Shown: piece after piece, positions 47,617-58,838 of the stretch
Position numbering within the stretch: position 1 is the stretch's first letter
How the letters are laid out: every line of letters starts with the position of its first letter
NCBI GenBank assembly: GCA_009192285.1
Contig: CM018603.1
Span: 2,534,588 to 2,598,587 of the forward strand
From: Morchella semilibera
Lineage: Eukaryota; Ascomycota; Pezizomycetes; Pezizales; Morchellaceae
Direction of reading: 5' to 3'
Length of the DNA stretch: 64,000 nucleotides
Position numbers and translations under genes: made by a program
Notes under the pieces: model-generated
The model's database searches: none
Told to the model about the DNA's origin: nothing
Seen by the model: the letters and a program-made list of their open reading frames with translations, nothing else

Positions 47617-49722
47617 TGTGGTGATTGTGGTATGCGAAGTTCTGAGTGAGTGTGTGGTTTTGTAGGGTGGGGCGTAGAGGTGAGGGGAGAGGTGTGTAAA
47701 TGAGGCTGTCTTGTCTTGTCTGGCTGATGAGGATCTACTCGGGATCGGGTTGTGGTTTTTGTGTTGATAGGGTTGGCAAAGACAGGGAAACAAAACGGTT
47801 AGCTATCACCCGAACCGGGTGGCCCCACGTGAGAAAGTGAGGGAAAAAAACGAAAAAAAAAAAAAAAAAAAAAAAAAAAAGAAGCGGATTTTTTTTTTAC
47901 AACAACGCCATGAACCCTGGATTCTCGGTTTCTAGAATTGTCCAGTTCTTTCTGGGAAAGAGCACATAGGGCGGACCAGACCAAAATATATGGGAGTTAA
48001 TTAATTCCATGTACGCTTCGGATAATTCGCCATGTTTCCATAATCTTTCGTCGTTTGACGTTTGTTATTCCGACCGTCAGATACTAAATCACACCCACCA
48101 TACATCATGATACATACAAATCCGCCCTCGTGAGGGTTGATTAAAGTACCTACTCCTCCTCTCTACGAATTGTTTGTTGCCAGTCGGGCTTCATACCGTT
48201 GTTCACCAACACCAACACCACTGTCTGTCACTGTGGGCTTTTGCAAGGGATCAACAGTATCAGATGTCAGAGCGCACCAATCAGATAACGGCCAATTACA
48301 TACTCAATTTTTAACCTCCCTTGCACCCCACGATTTCCCGGCGTGTCCCCGCTAGTAACGCAGCCGCATTTCTTTTTTGACACACACACTCACATCATCA
48401 CAGCAGACAGCACACTTACAACGGATCCCCTTTCTAGCTTGCTTGGGAAGTGTCGACTCTGTGTAGGCAATGTTTCCCTCAGCCCACACACCTCTCTGGC
48501 TGTTATTTACATACATTACATACATAATGTCTGTTCTGCCATTTCCTGTTTTGAGGTTTTATCGGTCAAGGCAAGCTTCGCTGCCCTGCCTGGTTGGACG
48601 CAGGGAGACGAATTAAAGCTGTACGTATATGATGAGTATATACATACATAGCTACACATACCTAGCATGCTACCTACAGCATGTAGGAAGTTATATGTAG
48701 CTGCCTATATATAAGGTGTGCGGAGTCAGGATACAAAAAAGACTTAAGGAGAGAGAGAGGGAAGCCTGAGAAACAAAAAACGAAAAACAAAAAACGAAGG
48801 GGCCTGAAACCTTGATCGTCCGGCTCGTCTTACATACAGTAACTCCTCTTTAGCTTCTATCTTTGTCATATTCTTAAAAAGTACCGACCTCGGCCCCCAA
48901 AGCAAGCAAGCAAGCAAAAGGAGAGGGAGATCCCCGCACTTGTGAATATATACATATATATATATATTCGCCTTTCGATCATTTTATCTGACAGTTTCCT
49001 ATCCTGTCCTTTTTTCCCCTCTCCTCCTCTACACAAGTGATAGGAAAAATCTGTTCATTCACTTGACTATCTATCTTTATAGGGGGAAAAGAAGGTTGTG
49101 ATAAGTGAACAAGCTGTGAGGAAGGAGGAATATTAAGGTTGTGGTGAGTGAGAACGAGAAGTGAGGTTGAATACCAAGCTCTTTTTCTTTCACTTACTAC
49201 CTTTATTACCTTCAAATTATTCCTACTCGTCAGAAATCGTGGTTACACACCCTGGACCCACAGAGCCAGTGACCCGTTTTCGCCCGATGTTCTAAGGCCC
49301 TTACCCAGTTCTCATCGACCTTTCCACACACTACCAACTACTACATTCTACGGCTCATCCTCGAAACGCCCCCCCCCAGTCAGTACATCCACTCAAAAAC
49401 CTTTTCCTTCCCCACAGGCCAGCCGTACATATCCGGGTGCTTGTTCCTCTCTCCCTTCTTCCGGTTACCTCTTCTACCTGCTTGTCATCCCACGACCCAA
49501 AGTACAGACAGCTCAACCGTATTCAATCACCAACCACTCACAACCACTCACAACTTAACCCCCCCGTTCTTCCTTCGACCAACCTCACTATCTTCCCTTT
49601 CTCCCCACAACAGCAGCTCAAGACCACAATCAGCTGTTGCTAATTAACAGCAGTGTAATATATCATAATATAAACACCACAACCCCACACAAGGATCAAA
49701 CAGACAGACCACTACCACCACC
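47617..49722. other. intergenic; includes a long CT-rich leader of the next gene
   Basis: No gene supported. A28 at 47853-47880, AAGC repeats near 48900, AT repeats near 48950. The stretch from about 49160 to 49722 is pyrimidine-rich and open in several frames without motifs; it looks like the 5' leader of the gene starting at 49723. Confidence 0.5.
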
Positions 49723-50264
49723 ATGCCAACTAACAGACCTTTCCTTGCCAATCTGCTGGTAGCTTTCAGAGCCCATAGCGCCGCTTCAAAGGCCACGTCA
49801 AATAACTCACCATCCCCATCCTCCTCCAAGCCCACAAAGTCCCAATCAACCTCTTCGGCTGCGGCAGCTGCTGCCTCATCGTCTGCAACCGCCGCTGCAG
49901 CCGCCGCCGCCGCGACGCAGCACGCGAGCAACAACGCGAATCAGCAGCAGCCCACATTCACCTCGAGCAGGCGACGGAGGTCGTCAAGCAGCTCGACGGA
50001 GGGCTTCGTGGAGCCACCAAGCGGCGAGAAGTGGTGGATTGGTGGTAGAAACTCGGACGGGCAGGAGAGATTCTACCGGTTACAGCCAGTGTATGTGAAC
50101 TTTCTTCTTGTGCCCTCTCACCCCCGTCCTCCCCCCCCCCCCCCCAATCCCTTCATGCTAATAAACTCGAATGGAGGAGGTGTGTGTGTGATACTAACAT
50201 GATGGGAGTTAGAAGGAGACAACGATCCTATGATCGGCTATCACTGGATCGTTTGTCCATCTAG
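49723..50264 (+). CDS. small conserved fungal protein of unknown function (RSYDRLSLDRLS C-terminus)
   Basis: Two exons, 49723-50090 and 50213-50264, encode 139 aa. The intron has a GTATGT donor, a perfect TACTAAC branch site and a TTAG acceptor; it also carries a 15-C tract. The N-terminus MPTNRPFLANLLVAFRAHSA is amphipathic and could be a targeting or membrane-surface helix. The middle (about 25-85) is a Ser/Ala/Gln-rich low-complexity stretch, including an alanine run. The conserved-looking part is RRRRSSSSSTEGFVEP, GEKWWIGGRNSDGQERFYRL and, across the intron, VRRQRSYDRLSLDRLSI. I believe similar short proteins ending in repeats of DRLSL/DRMSL occur widely in Pezizomycotina, but I know no function for them. 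The RRxS and DRLS patches would suit kinase sites; this is inference. Confidence 0.78.
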
Positions 50265-53200
50265 AGCGCGAGCGCTCGCTCTCCCCCGGACCCGGTGTTC
50301 CCTAATATCCCGGGTGTAGGGAGATGAGCACCATGTATCTCTACCGGTTGTCCTGGAAAACATCCGTTGGGTTGCCCTTTAGTTCTGTAGAGGGGGGGAG
50401 GGGGGCTTACAGCATCAATGTTGGGGGGGCAATATTAACCTTGAAACGGGTTACATCTCCACTATGGGTGTTTTTTTTCTTTGATTTTCGTGTCACGATT
50501 TTTCTCCTTCTTCCTGGGCTGTCTATATGAAAGAGCTCTTGATTGTGTATTTTTGTCTGTTGGTTTATCTGCATGTGATTTTCCTGTCTCCTTCTCGTTC
50601 ACTGGGTTTTCCTCTCAAGCGTTGTTTCATCAAGGTTCTTTTTTACGTTCTCGTTTTTTTCCCCTTTCTCTTTTTCGGTTTACTGGATTCTTTAGGTATG
50701 GGCGGAACAAAAAGCATGGCTCGGGGTATTCATCATTTTAGCACAACCTTTTTTTTTACACTCTTGAAACACCTGGCGGGACACAACATCACATACTGCA
50801 AAGCAAAGCAAAATTGGTGAAACCGTGTGGGGGAGAATATGGGGGGGGGGCAGACTTCTAGAAAGGGATCGGATAGTTTCCCTTCTAGATTAGATCTCGC
50901 AAGAAAAACAACTTATCAACTAGGCTACACACCCAACCCCTACTTACTCTACTACTCTATACCGTCATACATGTACCCACCTGGGTACACACACACACAC
51001 ACGACTATACCAAAGTGGGAACAGCACAGCATAGTTTACAGGGGGATGAATAGCAATTCTCAAAAGAGAGGAGAATTGTGCAATACGAAGACAGGGTGGA
51101 TTCTGTTTGGGATTTCTTTCTTTCGTTTCTTTTTGGAAGGGGTTGGGGGGGTTTCATTACGGCGTGGATTCGTTTTTTTTCTTTCTATTATTGTTATTAT
51201 ATGGAGGCAGGCTGTGCGGTTGTTTGCAGTGGTGGTTTTGACCAAAGCCCGTAGATTTGTGTGTTTTTCCGTGGAGGAGCGCTTGTCTTTGCTTGACGAT
51301 TCCAACAGGAAAAAGAAGAAGCATTATCCTTTCACTGTTTCCTTTTTTTTTTTTTGTAACTTTTTTTCTTCTTCTCTTCTCCTGTTTCTACTTTTTTTCT
51401 TTTCTGCATCTATCTTTTTTGGCATTTTGCACCAGACATGCGGTGGATGCAGTTCGGGCGCTGTGGATATAGTGAGAGTTTAAAAAAGCAAAAAAAAACA
51501 TACAATATAAGATGAGTAGAGAGATCTTTGAATATACAGCACTTACACTTGCGTTTGGGATCGGGAGGCCAGGGTCGGGGTAAGTATGTCATACATGTAT
51601 GTACCTACATACAGCACTTAATAGAGATATAATACATACAAAGTGCCGCCCGTAGAGTGGGGGGGGGGGTAGCTAACAAAGTTATACCGGGTAACCGTAA
51701 ACTCGAGTTAACGACTCTACATAGCTGCCATTGCATTGTATGTAGCCATTAAATTGTGGTGTTACCCACTTTCTATCCGTTGCCCGATATAATTTATGTC
51801 CCAAAGTCACGTCATATATGGTCCCAGGGATACTTTTTTTTTTTCTTTCTTTCTTTTCCCCACTTCCCCCTCCGGAAGAATTGGCGGGGTGTTGTGTTAC
51901 CATTGCGTGTGTGCGTGCCTGCTAATATAATATATTGCTATGCTATTCTATGCTACATATGCCATGCAACATACTACGTACATGTAAGAAGACATGTACA
52001 TACTACGTATGTTATGTAGGGACCATATCCCCTCCATGTAAGAAGTAAGTAGTTATGCATCATATATGCATGAATGAGCCTCCTAGTCTAGGTACTCTGT
52101 CTGGCCATAAAACTCTTTCCATATAGGCTACATGATGTACATGTAATACATTCAATGGGAGCGCAGGTTGTACTCTACGCCTTCTTCTCCCCCCTCCCCC
52201 CCCTGGGTCGGACGAAATGAGAATTTCCCGCGGTGTGGAGTTGCTTTTTGGTATCTGGTATCGGAAGATGAGGGCTTGCTGCGGAGTCGATCCCGAGTAT
52301 TGTAGTGAGGGGGCAGTTTAGAACGGAATTTGAGATGGGGCGCGGTGATGAGGTTGCGGGTGCGCGAGAGGCTTCTTAAGTGGTGAGTGGTGAGTGAGGA
52401 GTGAGGGTGAGCGACGAGCAGCCATTGAAATATACCTATGTACCTACACGTTGCGGAACCATTGGTCGGCGTCAAAGGGGAGGGGAAGTACCGGCGTATT
52501 ATATGCAGGTGTCATGTCAGTTGGTAGGTACATGTACTTTATACACGTTTTTGCTAGATAGCTACGGTATTGTATGTATGTAGCTAGCTCAAGTACAAGA
52601 TGTAGCTAGGCAAATGGTATAATCTGCCACGGCCATGGGGCCATGGAGATAGGGATGTGTGAAGTACGTCGGGAGTTGCGTGCTTAAGCTCGGTGGTGGT
52701 GGCGGCGCCGGTTAAGTAGGCCGAGCGGTGCCGGGAAGGGAAGGGAAGGGAAGGGCAAGGCGGATTTAAAAGTCGGTGCAGGTCGCGTGTGTGCATGGAT
52801 GACTGCGTGCTTCACTTTCGCCTTGGGTGAATAGGATGGCTACATGTATAACATACTGTACCTACGGGTATCTAGACCGCCTTTGGGAGTCTGGGCTCTG
52901 AAGAATTACGGTTTGAATGAGGGGGACAGCTAGATCTGGGTTCAGCTTTAACTTTGATGCTCCTCTCCAGCCCTGCGTCTGTGTCTACTTGTAGATAGAT
53001 ATAGGCATGACGCTCTTAAACTTTCTCTGCCCAAAGTCTAAGCTAAACCTCCAAATCTACAGATATCCGGACCGGACCCAGAACCCTCACTTCTCACCAA
53101 ACAGAAATTAAACGAAACAATAACAGTTGGGTTCGCATGAGACGCCTAGTCTATAAGGTCAGCCAAGGGGAAATGTTCAACCTCACCCAGCTCACCTTCA

Positions 53201-56200
53201 TTACCTCTCCCTACATTTCACTACATATCACTACATATAGGAACTCACCAGCACCCCCGCCGTCCCACCACATTCCGTCTCACCTTCGGATCCTCGACAA
53301 TTGTCACACCACATCTGCCCAGAAGCGGGGTTACTCTACACGTGATAGCGAGCCCGCAATTATCATGTAACCGATACCGCTGCTATATTCATATCTACAT
53401 ACAGTATCTACATATCTATCTATCTAATCTAACGCCAAGGCATGTAACCTAATCTTGCTCAACAGCCCGCAGGCCAGGGTGTGTGGGGGGGGGGGGATTT
53501 ATAGGAGCGAGTGATAGGTTGTGATGCTGGCTTCGGATACTACATGTGGGTACATGTAGATATGCAGCACGGGAGTTGTGGCGAGGCTTAATACCTACTG
53601 CATGTAACCTTCCGGAATGTTGCAAGACTGTGGGGATATTGCAACTGCAGGTTACGGAGATGAAATATCTGGGCAGTGAGTGGTTACCTTGCAGCCATTT
53701 ACCCAACTTATATGGTAGTTTACGACACTGCATCGCCGCAGGCATTATATCACCACAACCCACAGCATGTCGATACCTCTAGGCAAGTGCTGTCAAATGC
53801 CTAGCTTATAGACAGGGCCTTAATCAGTTAATATGGGTTGCGTGCAATTGCCGATTGTAGGGGCAACATCTACGAGCAGGTACACATGCGCACACACGCA
53901 CTCACGCTGCTTGGTTGAAGCAAAGTCCCCGGTTTCCCTTCGCTTCGCTTCCCTTCCCTTACCGTACCCCCGGCCCCGCGTCCACAGAAATGAAAAGAAG
54001 CAAACCTGTATTTCAGAGAGCTGTTCGCCTTGTGATAAGTGTGGAAATATTTTTGACCAGCGCCGGTGCCTTCAATGTCACTACTTGAGCGCAGGAGTTC
54101 GATTGTCAGCGCATGTAACTACCAGCTGCAGTCCATCTACTTCGAAAGTCCGAAGGAGGTGGGCTGTGAGCCTTTCCTTCTCTCTTTTTCTTAGGGGCCC
54201 GTTTGGAATATCGGGCCCCGTACTATGATCTAGGTGTAAGTTCAGGGACTAAACGCCGTTTTGCTCCCTGGAACGCGATCTGGAGCTTCCTTTGCTGTCT
54301 AACGCCCGGAAACGAGATAGTTGCGAGTGTCAGGAGATTTAGAAAAAGATCAAACCACCCGGTCCTGCCTCGCACAACCACCCCCTACCATGCACAACTA
54401 TGTTTTGTCGAAAACGGTAAGCTTAGCTTTGCAAAGACGGTTTTGAGGGCAGAAAAGGAAAAAAAGAGAGGAGTGCACTTTGGGTAGACTGTGAGCTACT
54501 GTCCCTAGGTCACGCATCTCAAAACTTACCCTATACCCCAGATGCGTAATCTGAATCTAAACGGCCTCTGTGTACTGCGGGTGGGCCTGCGGCCCTACAT
54601 ACATAGATGGAAGATCCGTGTAGAGATTTCCCAGTAGTTCCCAAGCAAAAGACTTGCACAAGGAAAGCTGTGGCACCACCCCCAACCGCAGGGGCGGGGC
54701 AACAGAGATGGTCCTGAACAGTAGTGTGGCCTGCGCGCGAGGCCGCCTTGTCTGCGTAAACACTGGCCCTCCCCAGTTTCGCTACTTTGGAGATATGACC
54801 CGGGGCCGTGTCTCGGGGTACTTCAGAACGTTGGGAATCTCGTGGATTAACACCTAAACCAAACGCAACGAATATTTCTACCCCGATAGTCCTAAAATGC
54901 TTTGGGGGTATGTTCGACTAGTTGCCTCGGCCCGGTAAGCCCTTAGTCCCGACCGATCTCGAGGCATGGTTTCGGGGAAAAGCCTCAAGACCGCCGGTGG
55001 TGCACTGGACCACGGCTTCCCCTCGCTGCCAAGGCCAGCAGAGATCGCGTGACGATCCATGATCTGACCGGGCCAAACTACTCCTAACCAACCTACTCTT
55101 TTTACGGGCCACTAGACCCTAACCTCTATCCAATAGGATAAGTAAGTAATAGAATCGGGTTTGCCGGAAGAATCAACGCCCGGCGCTTTATCGCAGCCAT
55201 CTATACTACTCTTCCAAAGGTCATGGGGCTTCTTCTTTTCCCAATTACGATTCGTAATGTAAAGGGCAACCAATGCCTGAAGCATACGTTTTTTTGCAGG
55301 TCCGTCTAGACAGTACCGCCGTCTAATAGGCGCTGAAACAAACAGTACATAGAGTATAGTACCACTTACCAGAACTAGACCTTATGACCCCAACGACAGG
55401 GTGAGGGATGCCCCAAGATGTCGCTCTCATACACAACTTCTGGGTCTTGGAGGGGGTTAGAGCCGGTCGCGCATTGACCGTGGTTTATCTAGATCTTTTG
55501 GATTCTTATGTGGGTCGGGAGCTGTTAACCGTTATCATGGGCTTTTGGTGAGACTTTGATTTGGTGCGGTTTGGGTTTTTGACTGGACCCAGTGGTCAGT
55601 CTTGTACCGATACCGTATATATGATGATAGGGCCGTTCCTAGAGGCAGGGGGCGCGGTAACTGGCTTGACCGTTGTAGGCAGCACGTCTGTATCGACCCC
55701 TTTAACAGAAGAAATTGGAGAAACCTTTTGACGTTCGACTATGGAAGACTGTTTACGGTCGGTTTGTTTACCGTGACGCCCCCTTGCGTCTTTCAGGTAA
55801 ACTGACATGAGCGCAGACGCGAAGCTGATTTATCCCCACCTCTCTCTTTCCTTCCCGCATCTTACAGTACGGTATGGGCGGCCGCGGTCTGGGGTACACA
55901 CGACGACATGCTTGTAGGCGGCTAGATGTTCATGGATGAAGCCCGAAGTCTGCGTCCGTGGATTGATTTGGTAGCCTTAACTTCTTTTTAAGAGTTCCTG
56001 TCTTTTGCGGGCGTGCGATGATAGAAGTATACGTAAATAGAATATATACAAACCCCCGTGACGGGCTAGTTAGGGGCCACCAAGGAGCGCAGCATCCTGG
56101 CCTCCACTATAAGTCAACCAACTCTCGTGGGCGGTTCGATAATAGGCAGCTGCAGGTGTATGCGGTGCCGGAGATCTGATCATCTCTCCAGGGCAAGAAG

Positions 56201-58394
56201 GAGGCTGCAAGTGCGGCGGCAAGTCCAAGGGCTAGAACGAGCCTGGCTGCTAGCTGTACTGTTGGCGAATTAACTACTTAAATAACCAGTGATCCCATCT
56301 AAACTACGCCAACGGGGCCCCCGGCCAGGATTCGCACCGGCTTCAAACCCAAGTTCACAAAAAATCACTCGCCCAGGAAATACCCGGCGCAAGGATCCAG
56401 AATACACCAACTGAGCACAGAAATATTGTATCGGCCGGTTAGGGCGGTCCTCCTTTGAATGTTTACTACATCATTGAAGTATTTATTGTATTTTGGTTAG
56501 CTCCGAGATCGCAAGACCTAGAGGGGCGTTTAAAGATTACCATTTCCCCCATATAATATATATCTGCAAAAGTACCAACCAAGCAGAGATTTAATAATCT
56601 TTGCTTTTCGCAAATTTGAGAGTTAAGGAGATCGAGACAGCCCTCATCGGAATCACCCAAAACTTTAATTGACCTGCGCCACTTTAGGCTCCGAAACGAC
56701 GACTTGGCTAAATATTAAAGACCGATTTATCATGTTCCGGGCGCCTAGTCTCTTGTCAGATGTTCATGTTTATGTGTACCAGTGCTTGTGACCAAATCTA
56801 GAAACCGAAGCTTGATAGTATACAAGTCCCGGTCATTATCAAAAAGGCGGATTCTAGTGCCGTTGAAAATCGTTCATCACAGACCCTTGTTATCACTACA
56901 ATATCGGTGCTGGGTGCATATACCGCTCTGTGCAAGTGCCCGGTTGATATGGCCAATAGCACGCGGTATCGCCCGAGAACAAACGCCCTTTTGTTGTCTG
57001 TGTGATTTTTCTCACAAACTCTTTCGCTGGCCATCGCAAGGCATGAAAATGTCTCAGATTTGTTATCGTGCGTATGACGTGGGCATCTGGCCCTTTGGTT
57101 GTCGCTACCTATTCTCATAAGTTCATGGTGGATAGCACCCCGGCTATGTGGGGTAGCTGTGCGCGGCTATATTGTATTTCCTGATGAATGCATATTAGCT
57201 TCAGTCCTTAGAGGTTAAGAGCTCGGAGCGGCGTGTGTACCTGCGTACAAACTTCATGTGGCCTTTGTAGCCTCGTGATAGCAGCTGGTTGACTATAGGG
57301 TTGAGTGTCAATGATAGTTAACGTTCCCATAAATACTCATCGGGTCGCTTGGACGTTGAATAGGCTTGGCATAGATTCGAGATCGGAAGAAGGCTTTGTG
57401 CTTTCGTCGAGTCTATTTTGTAGGAACTAACATCCATAGGTTGCATAATTTGTAATCCAAAATCCGAGTATTTCACTCCCAAGAGGAGTAGTGGTTTTCC
57501 CGCTGCCGGCAACCGAAATTCTATGGTCGAGTAGGGCATTTTCGGGGCAGGACTGCTAGGAAAGAAAGCAGGTAGGTACTGTATGCATCTACCTAACAAG
57601 TAACCTCTGGCCTTCATCTACTAGTATTTTCGTCCTATCTTTTTATCTTCGGTTATTGTGCTGTTGACGTCCCCAAGCCGCCGTTTCAGAATTGCGTTCT
57701 GCATAAGTACCAGGTGAATACATATCCGGCGGTTTGTTTATTTGGGGTTCATTTCGGGCTATTTTTACTCGTTGTTCCGAGAAAACCAATCAGCCCGTTG
57801 TGCCGCCTTTCGGTTGGGATGCTGGAGACATCACGAAACCGGACAGAGGAGAGTGACGGAGGTGACGGATCTCGTCTTCAACATCACGAAACGCCCGCCC
57901 AGCCTAAGTAAGCATACTGACTTCTACACCACATCACCGCCGTTTTTATAGCCATTTCCTTTCCCTCTCCCCTTCTATTACCCGCTTCTTGATCTGCTGC
58001 TGCTGCTGCATCTGCAGCCAGTCCGCTGCCCCCTGCTCTCTTCCCCCCTAGCCCCTCTTGTTTGGTGCTGTTCTGCTTCACTTGTCGCCTTTTAATCTTC
58101 CCCTCTATCCCATCCCCACTTAACCCCCCCTCCTCCGAGGACATCGTTTCTATTGTTGCTTGGTCGACTTTTGAAAGTTGGAAACCCCTCCCTACCTCCC
58201 ACAATACCTCTCTATCTGCCACCCCCCCCCCCCCAACAACACCATCATCACCATCATCACCATCACCACCATCACCATCTTTATCACCCACAACTTGGCC
58301 GCTTGCCGCTTGCTCACATAAACTTTCTTGCTTTCTTCGATTCAGCGTCTCTGCCCTTACATCAGATCACCCTGGAGCAAGTGTCCGTGTATTG
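50265..58394. other. 8 kb gene desert and RING-gene leader
   Basis: No gene supported. The T-rich 50.3-51.5 kb part is probably the 3' UTR and flank of the 139-aa protein gene; its long open frames are poly-Phe/Leu artefacts. GGGAA repeats lie at 52733-52755 and G tracts near 51660 and 53488. A degenerate tRNA-like A box/B box pair is seen on the minus strand at about 56328-56417. An array of ATCACC words at 58234-58285 belongs to the leader of the RING gene. TACATGTA is frequent at 50.9-53.6 kb. Confidence 0.5.
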
Positions 58395-58697
58395 GTAAGT
58401 ACATGTACCTTCTCTGCCTGCTCTCACGTGCTGTCAAACACGTCTTTACGTGGCTCCCCCACACCGCATCAATCACATCATCATATCACATCGATCATCG
58501 AACCCCAGTATACAACCTCTAATCTATCCATCTTCCTCCGCCACCCCCATTTCTTACTGATTGACACATCAACTCTTTTTTTCTTCCACCACACCCCTCC
58601 TCTTTCCCTTCTCCGCATCGCAATACCCTCCTTTTCTTTTCTTTCTTTTCTTGTTTTCCTCCTTCTGTTGCTAATCCTGTGCACCGCCATCAAATAG
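58395..58697 (+). other. probable 5' UTR intron of the RING-H2 ligase gene
   Basis: A consensus donor (TTG/GTAAGT) at 58395 and an AATAG acceptor ending at 58697, with a CTAAT branch-like word about 25 bp before the acceptor and a long T/C-rich stretch between. Removing it (303 bp) joins leader sequence 141 bp upstream of the chosen ATG. Confidence 0.5.
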
Positions 58698-58838
58698 CCT
58701 TCTTTGACCCAACACGGTTTCAACGCCAGACTGTCCGCCCCACTACCCGGAGATTCGATCAGCGAGGAGCCTGTTTCGACCAGGGACCTCTCCGACTTCG
58801 TGACTCCTCACCAAACGAACATTCTGCATTCTCATCAG

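Noticed and set aside
50481-51483. Long Phe/Leu/Ser-rich open frames after the 139-aa protein gene
   Set aside because: They are translations of T-rich DNA; the apparent membrane segments come from poly-T runs.
53833-54228. 131-codon frame with paired cysteines (CDKCGNIF...CLQCHY)
   Set aside because: The spacing loosely resembles a zinc ribbon, but the rest of the frame is featureless and has no supporting splice sites or conserved context.
58062-58697. 211-codon open frame upstream of the RING ligase
   Set aside because: It begins at a TTG, contains no ATG in frame, and is made of leader microsatellite (ATCACC) and a likely 5' UTR intron.
58704-58838. In-frame extension of the RING ligase upstream of MGQGAS
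   Set aside because: The extension starts at TTG, not ATG; the first in-frame ATG is at 58839 and carries the myristoylation pattern.
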